Below are positions 22,266-33,319 of a stretch of 64,000 nucleotides of DNA, piece after piece (position 1 is the stretch's first letter; each line of letters begins with the position of its first letter). Both the position numbers and the translations under genes were made by a program. The DNA comes from Gnetum montanum. Its lineage: Eukaryota; Streptophyta; Gnetopsida; Gnetales; Gnetaceae. The DNA lies in assembly GCA_015680685.1 (NCBI GenBank), contig MNCI01011880.1:403333-467332 (forward strand), read 5' to 3'. Below the pieces are notes generated by a model that did not search any database, was not told the DNA's origin, and worked only from the letters and a program-made list of their open reading frames with translations.

Positions 22266-25200
22266 ACCCTTCAGATCTAGTGTTGGCCGATTCGAATTAT
22301 GATGAAAAGGGATGCTGTAGTCACCTGACCCCTCTCGGGATCCTTCCTAATGGAGTCATTGCTGAAAGTCAATTGAGACGATTCTGGTTCTGTAGGGGCA
22401 AGGGGAAGTATGACCAAGTGGATCGCTTCCTCTTCCACCGGCATATCTTCGTTGACTGGAATCGCTGTCAACATGCAGATCAAAGCCTCGTGGTTTGAGA
22501 TGGACATCATGATTAGGTCGTACAAGCTTAATGTAGTGTTTTTCTATTTTAGAGCTTGCTTGACCTGAGTGAGGGCATCCAAAAGGTCTTGGCCACCCCA
22601 TGTTTAATGCTTTCCTCTTCTTCGATTTGTCCTAGAAGATGAATTTCCCAAGGAGGGGCAACTTCGGGTTTGAGTTCAGACCCCTTTTGGCAAAGCAACG
22701 TGGACTATGCGGTTATGGAAATGTTCATCTTTGGTGACGAGGGCGTAGGCGCAGCGGGTGAAGACGTAGGCTTGGAAATAACAGGAATGGTACTTCCTCT
22801 CAATGTCTCACTTGTGAAATGCATTTCCCATTTTTTAGGATGAGAAGGTTGTTCGGCTATCTTATGGGTGGCGGGAGCTATCGAAGGAGTTGGCCCCCTG
22901 ATGATGAAAGGAGCTAATGGTGTTAGCAGGTAGGGTAGCACAGTTTTGCTAACAAGTGGCATGGAGATTAATGCCCATGGAGAGACTCTAAGAACAAATG
23001 ACTGTTGCGAGCTTCGGCCAGCCGCTGGTGGTGCTGGTGCACTACGTTGAGGCACTTGGACCATGAATGGCTATTGGGGTGGCCTAGGATCACTATCAAT
23101 ATCGATGGTGTTGATGATGTAACTGGCATTGTTGGCATTGAGTGGGTCTGTGTAGACATGCATAGATTGGTTCTTAGGGCATACTGGGTTGCTTTCGTCC
23201 AGTACCAGTTTTCCCTGATCGATCAACCTTTGGATGTCATCTTATAACGCTAGACAGAAATCTGTGTTGTGACCACACTGTTGGTGATAGTCACAAAACC
23301 TGTCTAGCCTGAAACCCTTAGGAACTGGGGGCTCATTGGGCAGGGCCAAAGAAGGGTTCCTAAGGAGCTCGTAGTAGCGTTGATGTCTCCTGATTCCTTC
23401 TTCTGACATCTGCTTGTGTTGGATGTGCCCTGCTGCTAATAGCTACTTCAAAAGTTTTGAAGGCTTGAGAGGCAGTGGGTTGTACTTTAAGCGATCTTTA
23501 TGCTCAAAGTTTGATTTGAGTTTTGTAGATGTCTTAGGTGCAGGTACAGCAGGTTGCGGTGTGTGGCCCTGTTTGGGCACGGGGTTAGCTGTGGGTACGG
23601 TCGGTTTCTTGTTATTCTTGTTACCATTGTTACTAGGTTTGGGGTTGACCTTGATCACCACAGCGGCCACTGTGGTTGTTGGGGCCTTACCCTTGTCCTT
23701 CTTTGTGAAGGTGTTTTTGTAGGCAATGTAGGCTGGGTCCTTGCTTGCCTCGGCTGCATCCTGTATACTCTTGGTCTGAGCGAAGGCTTGACTAAGAGTG
23801 CGAGGTACGAGGTAGTACAGTTTAGACTTGATAAAGTCATTCACTACATCCTTAAAGAAGACCAGCAAGTGGGCCTTCGCGATGGGCTCACAAATTTCAT
23901 TAAGGGTTGTGCTCTAACGCTGAATGAACTTTTGGACTGGCTGTAAAGGGTGTTGGTTCACTCTCATCAACTGATCCAGTGTGGTTTCTGACTTCAAGTT
24001 GTATTTGAAGCACATCATGAACTGGGTCATAAGCTCTTCCAAAGTTGAAATAGATGAGCGTGGTAGTGCACGGTACCAATCTAAAGCTTTTTCGGTTAGA
24101 GACATAGCAAAGACACGAATAATCGTGTGCGGCCATTGTTGCAACAGAAGGCATTTAGACCTAAAGGTAACAAAATATGCATTGGGATCTCCCTCCTCAT
24201 CATAATTCATGAAGTGGGGGAGGGACATCCTTGGAGGTAACGTTAGAGTAGGGATTGCAAGGTTGATAGGGTCGTCTTGGTAAAAGTCCATGACTTGCAG
24301 TATGTCAGACCTAGCAGCTTTGAGACGTTTTATTTCCTTGGTGAGGGTTTGGATAAGCTGGAATGCTTGGTCCAGACCTTGTGACGTTATGGATGGTTGG
24401 GGAACTACTGAGGTAGCTTCTATTTGTGGAATGGCGAGGGTCGGGGTATGACCAATTGGTGGTACTATTGGGATAGTCCCCGCGAATAGTGTTGCTTGCG
24501 TTGTCCACCACCTGGTAGGTGGTGCAGCTATTGGAGCAGTAGCCACGAGTTGGGCCACCAGATAGACCGCTTGTGTCATCGGCGAAATAGACCATAGCCC
24601 CGTATTGGGTTGTACCATTTGTGGGGTTTGGTAGGTTTGAGGGTGAACATAATGAGACATCTGTGATGGTTGTGGAATAGGCGAAGAAGTGAATGGGGTC
24701 CACCATGTGGATGGGCCCTGGCCCACCGCGGGGGGTGGAACAGACGTGAACGTAGAAATGGAAATGGAAGTTGTGTATGACTATGAAGTAGGTACAGTAT
24801 GAACATGCGGTAGGGTAGCTGTGATTGGTGTGTGATGTGCTACAAGAATGGGTTGATGAATAGTTTGTGGAGGCATAGTTGTTGCAAATGAAACAGGGGA
24901 ATAAGGACGTTGACATGTTGGGAAAGCGACATGGATACCCATTGCAATTGTAGTTGTAGGCTACAGGAGTGTAGGCGTGATCACAAAGGGAGCGGTAACA
25001 GATAATGGATTGGCCCAAAATGATTGGGTAGGAGGGATAGGAAAGGGGTTGCTTTGACCTCCCTCGTCAGATTGGGAATCGAGTTCCTCCTATCCATCTT
25101 GGAAGGCATCATCCTGGTTAGACGCTGTGTCCTATTGCTCCCTAAGGCTAGCCAACTAGATTAGCTGGTCTAGAAGCCTTTGATTTATCTGTGTCAAAGG

Positions 25201-25494
25201 TATGGAAGTGATGGGAGTGGGAACAAACTCCTTCCCATCACAGTAAGTGAACTCAAAGCTAAGTTTTCCTTCGAACTCGTGTACATCCAAAGGAAGGTTT
25301 GCCTGAACCTTTACACAGAGGAAGTTATAGCACTCATGTTGCTGGGTCAAGCTCTCAGGTCCTTGATTTTGGATCCTGAGGGATCGACGTGTTTCTAGCA
25401 TCGGGTTCAGTGGTTGTTTGGCACCTGTGATGCCTTGAACCATGGTAGGAACCTTAACATTAAAGGTGTTAGCAACGGTGCTCGGGGAAGCCAT
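22266..25494 (-). pseudogene. element 1 gag
   Basis: The ATG at 25,494 gives MASPSTVANTFNVKVPTMVQG. A proline/threonine-rich linker follows (24,250-24,730). The retrotransposon gag core has FMNYDEEGDPNAYFVTF, FAMSLTEKALDWYRALP and LMTQFMMCFKYN (23,914-24,200). A lysine-rich stretch (23,600-23,720) leads to a zinc knuckle CDYHQQCGHNTDFC (C-x2-H-x4-H-x4-C, 23,250-23,296) with LIDQGKL after it, a pattern known from Tat gags. The frame is broken by stops and shifts. The region 22,266-22,700 links gag to protease. Gag would form the particle core. Confidence 0.85.
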
Positions 25495-25596
25495 TGTTAA
25501 GCTAAACAATTTTACAAAGAAGTAAAAGGAAAGAAATTGGAAAGCTAAATAGTTTTGCAAACGCAAAAAATGAAGGAATTGGAAAGCAAGCAAAAA

Positions 25597-25920
25597 GGCT
25601 TTATGTCTCGCAGGGCTCTTGAGGAACCGTCGTTATGACCGATCTATACCACACGATGTGTAAACAACCACAAAAGGGTGTCATGTTTACGCTAGTGCAC
25701 GATAGGGTATAGAATGTGTGCGAGACTACCGTAAGATAGGCAAGTCAACTGGTGATCAGAGGCTTTATGTTCTGTAGGGTTCCCAAGGAATCGTCGAGGT
25801 GACCGATCTGCACCGCACAATGCGTAAAAAATCATAGACGGGTGTCAAGTTTACGCTAATGCGTATCAGGATGCAGAAGGCTTACAGGACTATCATTACA
25901 CGCGGAAAGGGCACGAAAAG
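25597..25920 (-). repeat. leader tandem duplication, period about 164 bp
   Basis: The segment starting ggctttatg at 25,597 recurs at 25,761. Both copies keep the order 'gaccgatct-accgcac-atg-gtaaa', 'gggtgtca-gtttacgct'. Copies differ mainly by transitions. They lie in the untranslated leader between the PBS and the gag start. Confidence 0.75.
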
Positions 25921-25938
25921 GCCCTCCTTCTAGTGCCA
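25921..25938 (-). other. primer-binding-site-like motif of element 1
   Basis: The minus strand reads TGGCACTAGAAGGAGGGC, starting with the TGG that pairs with a tRNA 3' CCA. The same string, with one change, lies before gag of element 2a (30,534). Directly upstream (minus) is ...TATAGTTTTC, which would be a near-inverted repeat of the LTR start TGAAAC. The tRNA is not identified. Confidence 0.6.
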
Positions 25939-27648
25939 GAAAACTATAGCAACCGAAAATGTCAGTGGCTAGAAAAACACTGAGAGGTCATCGATCATTA
26001 ACAGTCTCAACCCCAAATCTGCGGGAGGGCCATGCTGGATAAAATGGAAATGGGATGCCCTGAACGGTCTGGTCGATCAGATAGGAACTTAGTCGGTGTT
26101 AATATAACCTTTTGCAATGTGTGATTTGAAAATGAGACTGATAACATGGCGTAATGCTTACATGTAAAAGAGACAGAAAATAGTGTAAAATGTAATAGTA
26201 AATAGGAGACAAAGTGAAATGTAGTTAGAAAAATGCACCGCTTCGAAGCTACAACTTCACTCTGTCAAAATGGATATAGTCGGTTGCACAATGCTGAGAA
26301 ATGCAGAGATCCTGGAGTAACCAAGACGTGTAGAGCAAGACGACTGTGTGCTTGAACGTGGGCTCAGGTGTTAACAATGCAAAGTGCTACCAAGGTCGTA
26401 GAAAAGGGCAGAGTAAAATGCCAACAGAGAGTGCTAACTGTTTACAGTGTCAAAGAGAAAGCTTACAATGCTCGAGGTTACAGTGCTAATTTTTGCTTGT
26501 CCGCCAACAAAATTGTTAGCTGACTAAAAATGCCAAAAGATCAGACCTGGGGACTAGAGAGACTTTGAGCATTGCTCATTGGTGAATTTATAGGACCAAT
26601 ATGCATGAAAGATGTAGTTTGGATGCCACGTGCCTCGGGATTATGTTGACCTGTCTGTGCTGCACATGCTTGCATGATCGTTGGGTGGGCTACCATGCCG
26701 TAATTACAAGTCTGCAACATTGTAATTACGTTGTCAGAGTAATGGTGCAATTAGGTGAAGTGCATTGATTTAGTGCAACTGTATGCCATGCTTTGCTATG
26801 CTTTGTAGCGTAGCATGTTTGGCGTAGCGTAGCATCTTGTTACACTGTGCTACGTTACGCAGCGTAGCGTAGCGTAGCCCCCGGTTCGAAGCAAAAAATT
26901 TGCGTCATGTCCTATTGCATGCATTGGAAACCTTTGAAGCACGCTGACTGTTTATTGCATATTTGCTATGCTATGCTACGCTATGTAGCATAGCATAGCG
27001 TAGCGACTGGTCTTAGTTGCAAAAAAAATGTTGTCAATATGCAAACTTTGCCTCTCGCACCATGAAACTTGCGAGCTAGCTGATCCCGCCCTTTGAGTTA
27101 GCTTCTGTCACTTTCGCAGAATTGCTACACCTTGCTGCACCATGTAGCTTAGCATAGCATAGTAGCAAACATGGCCTGATTTTTGCCAAAGTTTGCCACC
27201 TTCTGATGGAAGGAGACATTGCTAAAGGACTTGAAGTCAGGCAAGGGGGATTGATTATCTAGCTTTTGCTATGCTGTGCTACACTGCGTAGCATAGCATA
27301 GCATAGCACTTCATTTTGCAATCATATTCTAAAGCTTGCTACGCTACATAGCGAGGCGTAGCATAGCATAGCAAACTTCGTGACTTAGAAAACTTGCCAA
27401 ACTATTTCACGCATCCTAAGCATTGCTGACAACTACATGCAGTACTTTTGAGCAAGCTGTTGGCTGGGTAAACTAATGAGGTGGGCAGACAGGATGATCC
27501 GTAGACCCTGTTTACACCTAAAGTAGAAAATTTGCTGAACTGGCCAACCTGGATTCAGAGCGTTCTTCTCCTGAAGAACTTCCATAGCATTGCACGAATT
27601 GCAAAGACCTGGTGAAGCAAGCATACCTTCGAATTTTGGGGTGTTTCA
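25939..27648 (-). repeat. element 1 5' LTR
   Basis: It starts on the minus strand with TGAAACACCCC (27,648). The first 1,005 bp match the left LTR copy. The remaining 700 bp hold a TATA box and end at the PBS-like motif. U3 is filled with gctatgctacgcta / tagcgtagcatagc palindromes (about 26,790-26,880, 26,960-27,005 and 27,270-27,380). Calling the whole 1.7 kb an LTR rests on the TATA and PBS positions. If only 26,644-27,648 is the LTR, the PBS is unrecognised. Confidence 0.7.
26586..26592 (-). promoter_or_regulatory. TATA box of element 1 5' LTR
   Basis: The minus strand reads GGTCCTATAAATTCACC. It lies about 1,060 bp into the LTR and about 650 bp before the PBS-like motif. The left LTR copy ends before this point. 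Confidence 0.6.
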
Positions 27649-29470
27649 AAATCTAATTCATAAATCTTAGGTGAATTTAGTACTAAATAAAATGCTTAAT
27701 TTTTAAAAGCATAGACTATTTCTGAATAGCTTGAATTCTTTTCTCCTAGAGTTTTAAAGGCTCATTAATTTCCAATATTTGACTAAATGTAGGCTAGATG
27801 GTATTATTTGCACCATGATACATACATAATTATGACTCAAGAACAACAAGATGACTATTAGTATATTAAAATCTAAGAAAATTAATATTCAAATCCATAA
27901 TACATCATCATAATTTTTAATTAAAATACAAAAAGAAATATTACATTAATTAGTAAAACATGAAATTTCTTATCATTTCCTTCCAAAAACTTAGATATAC
28001 TACGTTAATAATTCTAGATATTAACCAAATGATTAGATGGTGGGTGATCATGGGACTTGGCAAAGACATCAAATAGGATGAGATTTTTTAGATAGCAACT
28101 AACTTCATGATGAACCCTCACTAATACATCAAAACTTGTAGTTTAGATCATGGACAGAGACCTAAGAAAAATCTCAAATAAATTTAATAAATAAACAAAA
28201 ATTACAAAAATATAAATCTCACCAAAATGAACTATAAGATTGTTTCAATTTCATAAAATAGTCACTTTTTTGCCATAAACTAACAAATAAACACATTATA
28301 AGCTTAACCATGGAAATTTGAAATAACACCAAAGCTTAAATAAATTTGGAAATAAATTTAATAAATGAAGAAAAATTATAAATATGTATGACTCCTCACA
28401 ATGAACCATTAACTACTCTAAATCTGTGAAAATGACAATATCCTAAATAACTAAAGACAAATTAAAACCAATAAAAAGTTACCATTACTGTATTAGAAAA
28501 CCATAAAAATCATATGATATTATTTAATATGGTATAATCTATAGGAATGTCAAGTATTATAACCTTACCTTCATATTTCACTATTTTCTCAAAATTGCTT
28601 ACCTTTTTGCAAAATCGGTGCTATTGCTATTGCTCCTAGTTGTTATAGCAACATGAATCCTACTAACACGTGCTCCCAACTATTGTTGCAATATGAACTA
28701 TTTGATGCTTCACACTTTTTGCAACATCCAAAAGTCTCCTAGCTCTCCATTAACATCTACGCATTTGATTTATATGAGACATAAAATGCTTTTAAGGGCT
28801 CTTATGTTCTACTTATAAAAACACCAAGTCTTCCTTCTTTGCTAGTAAGAAACTTCTATAACTAACTTAAGATTTCTTATTACAAGTGTAAGACTTAATT
28901 ATAAATTGGCTTGATAATTTGCTAATCTCATCTAATAAGGATCATCACCTAGAGGTTCAATGTTCATCGTGCCAAGGTAGGATCTTCAGAGGGTGGTGGA
29001 TGAGTGAAAGTCTAATCTTTGTTGACTTGCTCCACCCAAGCTTGAACCTAGGTATTATGACTTAAGAAATAAACACTTTACCATCATTCCAAGTGGTAGT
29101 CCCCACCTAATCTCATCCTATGCTAACTCATAACACAATCATTTTTGTAGCCATCTAATAATAACAAAAATTTCCAACATAATGATAAATCATGCTAACT
29201 ATGCTATATGTCACATAGTGCCCTATTGTTATCAATCTACTAGTTAAAGATGCCTAAATACAAACGCTCATATGCTTTGTGTATGTAAGTTTAATAATAA
29301 AGTAAAACCTTGTATAATTAAAGTAAACATAATAAAATAATGAAAAGTACCAAATTACTTCAAAATATTAAAAAAACCAAAATAATATCAACTACACATA
29401 TCACATAACACTATAGTCCAAAATATTAAAATAATATTAAGTACAAGTATCATACAACACCACATTTTAA
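27649..29470. other. AT-rich sequence, no gene recognised
   Basis: No domain, LTR edge or long open frame is evident. The segment 28,600-29,110 has a higher GC content and a tataaaa at 28,816-28,822, and might be a decayed LTR, but I find no partner copy. Confidence 0.5.
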
Positions 29471-29625
29471 CAATGGTGTTAGCCTAGTGGTACGGATCTT
29501 GGCCTCCTAACAGTTTCAATCCTACTAGGTAGCATTGAGTTATAAAATTTTATAAATCTTGGGGTGTACCTATGTTTCACTTATTTTAGGTTCCAACACC
29601 CTCCTCCCTAATACAACATCTCATT
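29471..29625 (+). mobile_element. tRNA-derived SINE candidate
   Basis: TTAGCCTAGTGG at 29,479-29,490 matches the RNA polymerase III A box, and AGTTTCAATCC at 29,512-29,522 is a near B box, spaced about 33 bp as in tRNA genes. The intervening 'tacggatcttggcctcctaa' resembles plant SINE heads. It is not a tRNA gene because no cloverleaf closes. The 3' end is uncertain, placed near the pyrimidine-rich 'acaccctcctcccta'. Confidence 0.55.
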
Positions 29626-30533
29626 TTTTTCTAATCATCATCACCACTACCAACAAAGGAAGTCAACAAGGTAGTCATAACAACCAAGGGTTGCAGGGAA
29701 TTAAAAATATTAATAGTGAGCAAAGAGAATTTAGAGTATATCACATGCTTAACATTGAGTAGAAAAAATAAAAAAAGTATGAAAATAATAAACTTTCTAA
29801 TTTTAGGACTATCTATTCACGTGAACAATCTTACAATTAATAATTAAAAGAAATAGGTGTAAAAATTAATTGTTGGTAGGGAGGAAGGTCCTTGTCCTAA
29901 CAACATTTGCATCACTTTTCAATACCAAAAGGATTTGACATAGAGAGATATGGCTTAATACTAATATTTTTATCATAGTAAGAAAATGGTAGTACATCTT
30001 GTAGAAGATCTTCACCTCATTTCTTGTTATACCAAGAATCTTCACCATCAACTATAACTTTCTTATCAATACTAGCTTTAATCTTTGAGTTAATAGTATT
30101 CTTGTGAGATAAGAAAAAGTTTTCCTTATGAGTTATTTGTTCAGGATTCTTAATACTTTATCGAGTACCAGTAAAAATATACATAGAAGCTTCTATCTTC
30201 TCTAGATTCTTTGTTACCATTTAATCATTGTTATCATTGACATTAACTTGATTTTTCATATCTTCAACTTCATATTATTTTTTTTTCTATCTTTAACTTT
30301 AGCACATTTTTTTCTTTTCTTCAAAATCATTTTTCTTAAGTAGAAAATGATAAGCATTAAGTAAATTTCCTTCATGATGAGAAAAGTTGCAAGAATTAGA
30401 TAAGTCTCACTGAAAACCAAAAGGAAAAACCATATGCAAAAAGAAAGAGATTCATAAAATGATAGAGGCTAATAGAGCTTTTGTAGATTACCTTTAATCC
30501 ATAATTAATTCTTGCAAATGAAATTTATTGATT
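29626..30533. other. AT-rich segment, presumed 5' LTR end of element 2a
   Basis: This lies directly before the element 2a PBS, so its right part should be the 5' LTR. I found no matching 3' copy after 59,470, so the LTR length is unknown. No supported coding frame is present. Confidence 0.4.
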
Positions 30534-30551
30534 AGGCACTAGAAGGAGGGC
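30534..30551 (+). other. primer-binding-site-like motif of element 2a
   Basis: AGGCACTAGAAGGAGGGC matches the element 1 motif in 17 of 18 positions (first base A instead of T). It lies 260 bp before the gag ATG, the expected place. Confidence 0.6.
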
Positions 30552-30809
30552 ATGATCATGGTCTCCCTTAAACAACTTTTATTCATATGTTATGTTGTCT
30601 TTAGTTTCAATTCCCTTTTCTTTTCTTTCTTCCTTGCATTGATTAAATTTTTTTTTAAATCTCCTTTATTGTTAACTTAGTTTATGGTGGACCTAGTGAA
30701 ACTCTTAAGTCTCAAACTAGGAAAAAAAACAAAACAAAACTCCCTAGCTAATCATTTTTCAAGTCATATTCCTATAATACCTAGATCCAAGTTATCACAT
30801 TCTTCAAAA

Positions 30810-32364
30810 ATGGCAAACCTTGCTACCCAACCTTTGGTCAATAATCCTTTCAACTTTCAAAACTTCAATCCAATTCCAAAACTTCTTCAATATACTTCTC
30901 TTTCTTTGGATCCTTCTTTCAATGATCCTCATCAACATCTTCAAAATTTTGAGATGTTACTAAGTAGTCATAACATAATTTAACATGATGTGGCATGTAG
31001 GTCTTTTGTCACTAGCTTTCAAGGCATAGGAACTCAATGATTTATAACCCTTTCTAATTCATTAATATCAACATAGAATGACTTTAAATCCCATTTCCTC
31101 TCTTATTATGACAAGTTTACTAGTGTTGTTAGAGATTTTAGTAACTTTACTAGCCTTTGAATGCTAGTAAACAATTGGAAATTACAATTTAAGGTTATTC
31201 CAAAAATTATTGTATGTTCCTAGCGAGATACGTCCATAATTAGAAGGAATCTTAAACTTTTTCCTCTTGACCATTAATCCTTTCTTCACTTACGTAATCA
31301 AATCTAATTGTAATATCATCGATCTTCAAGGAACTATGTCCAAAATAGTTACACTTGAACAAATCACTCAATGAAAGTTTACAATCCTAATTTGGAGCCC
31401 TTGACCTAGGTTCCCAAACCTCAATAGTATTAAATCCTTTTCAAGCCAATCCTCCAATTCTCAACTCTCTACCAAATATTCAATGGTTAAATGCTTCCTC
31501 TTCTTTATTTCCTCAAAACCTTGCCTTAAATGATGATCAATCGAATGTCTTAATTCAATCTATTTTCAACCGTTCATTCATACCTTTTATCCCTATCCTT
31601 GAAAGAACGCAAATCTTCAACTTACCTAAAGATGAGAATCAATCTCCAATGAACCAAGTCTTGAGCACCATACAAAAGATTTCTAATGAAGTAATTGAAC
31701 TAAAAGGCAACAATGTTAAAATAGGAAATCAACATAATGAGGTAAACAAAAATCTAGAAGAAGTAGCTCATAGCGAATATTGTAGCTTACATAACACCAG
31801 ACAATATTCTAAAAAGTCTCATCCTCAATTGCAAGCCTTATACAAGAATATGACACAAGAATTACAATACAAAAAAAAAAAAAGAGGAAAAAGCCTAACT
31901 AGTGGTTCTAGAAATCTCAAGTAAAATTGAAAATGAAATAGTAGCATCCTTTGAACAAGTTATAATTAATGAACCTACCCCTATAAATGCATGATTCATG
32001 AAGATAAGCAACATCATGAACAAATCTGGTAACCCAAAGGAAGACACATACGTTCCTCCTAGTAGACGAAACCACAATAATACATTTCAACAACATAAAA
32101 AACTTGGAACATCTTTATAAATGCAACCAAAACCAACTTGACTCTAAGAGTGAAAATGAAAAGTTATTATCTAATAGAAGATTTAAAAAAGGCTAAGGCT
32201 AACATATTCATGTATGAAATATTATAATTTAAAGAAGAAAAAGAAGTGATACATAGATTAATCAATGAATCTAGAGATAAAGGTAAGACGCCTATAAATG
32301 AAAAACAAGTTCATTTTGTAGATGGAGCTGGAAACCTTAAAACACCCATTCTTCACCAATAAGT
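30810..32364 (+). pseudogene. element 2a gag (5' part of gag-pro)
   Basis: The ATG at 30,810 gives MANLATQPLVNNPFNFQNFNP. The gag core pattern follows, with DPHQHLQNFEMLL, FVTSFQGIG and NDFKSHFLSYYDKF (to about 31,130). A region with NQVLSTIQKISNEVIELKGN (31,649 on) has coiled-coil character. The segment just before the insertion reads VHFVDGAGNLKTPILHQ. Frames are broken several times. Removing element 2b and one copy of its target duplication joins this to the protease in one open frame. Confidence 0.7.
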
Positions 32365-33308
32365 TGATGAGCAACGAGGTACCCCTATGCCCAACCATAT
32401 GAATGACGAAGTGTTCATGCGTGACTTGATTAATTTCCATAGACTTTATCATTTCTAGTGTAGTAGCCCTTTAGGAAGTGAATCTAGCCTTAAGGTCAAT
32501 TTTTGTCCTCCCAATTACACTTATGATGCATGTTGGTATGGTTAAGTGTTATTGAGGCATTCGATTTTTATCATTTTGTATTTTATATTATAGGTGCTTG
32601 AAATGTAGATAAAAATGAGTTTAATTAATTAATCTAAATTGCTAATTAACTAATTTTTTAACTAATCCTAACATAAGTATTTGTTCCCACTTTCTGTATG
32701 CATCCTGAACCCATGTATCCATTGCTGGATGACCAAACGCTATGCTACTAGGCGTGCCAAGTGATAACGCTGCTAGGATTACCAAGTGAATACGTGCTAT
32801 GCGCAAAGTGGTTGTACTTATGTGTGCAATTTATCTTGCTTAATTGTCTCACTAACATAATAACTGGAAATTATTTGATAACTAATTGAAATCATTTAAT
32901 AAATAATTAAAAAAATTAAATGCATAAATAAAATAGCTTATTTATCCAAAGTGCTGCAAGGTTTATTAGAAAGCTTGTCTTTATTACTACACACATTGTT
33001 GTGCTTAGGTATAACAATGCTTGAATAAAGATCCATACACTTAATGACTCTTGTTGTGGGTACTCAAGGAAAAAATTCTAACTTTCGAATGGAGAAAATG
33101 AAAGAGCTTTCCCACAATTAAAATATAGACTTCAATAAATGCGAGAGGTAGGTGCGTATTTATAAGCAATAGAAAGACATTGCATTGATGAGGCATCATC
33201 AATGCAAGTTGAAATGTGTCGATGGGGCCTCGTCGATGAGGCCTTGTTGACATGGTTGGTTGTGTTGATGAGGCCTCATCAACATAGCCAACTAATGACA
33301 ACTCATCA
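32365..33308 (-). repeat. element 2b 3' LTR
   Basis: The LTR aligns end to end with 44,983-45,926. It begins (minus) TGATGAGTTGTC. U3 holds the perfect 20-bp palindrome GTTGATGAGGCCTCATCAAC at 33,264-33,283 and related half-sites. TATAAATA (minus) lies at 33,157-33,164. Confidence 0.92.
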
Positions 33309-33319
33309 TACCTCCATGA
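33309..33319 (-). other. element 2b polypurine tract
   Basis: The minus strand reads CATGGAGGTA directly before TGATGAG. Element 3 has CATGGGGGTA in the same place, and the 20 bases before it are nearly the same in both. Confidence 0.65.

Larger units (their letters stand above)
10169..27648 (-). mobile_element. element 1: large Tat-like Ty3/gypsy retrotransposon, 3' LTR truncated
   Basis: Reading the minus strand from the right: 5' LTR (27,648-25,939), PBS-like site, leader, gag and protease (25,494-21,713), a 5.8-kb insert region holding a plus-strand gene, RT with RNase H, a second RNase H, integrase (to 12,535), a polypurine tract and a partial 3' LTR (11,175-10,169). RNase H followed by an archaeal-type RNase H before integrase is the known Tat-lineage order. 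Every ORF is broken by stops. At about 17.5 kb it is large for the superfamily, mainly because of the antisense gene region. Confidence 0.88.

Noticed and set aside
29471-29545. A tRNA gene
   Set aside because: A and B boxes are present but no acceptor stem or anticodon arm can be formed; a SINE head is more likely.
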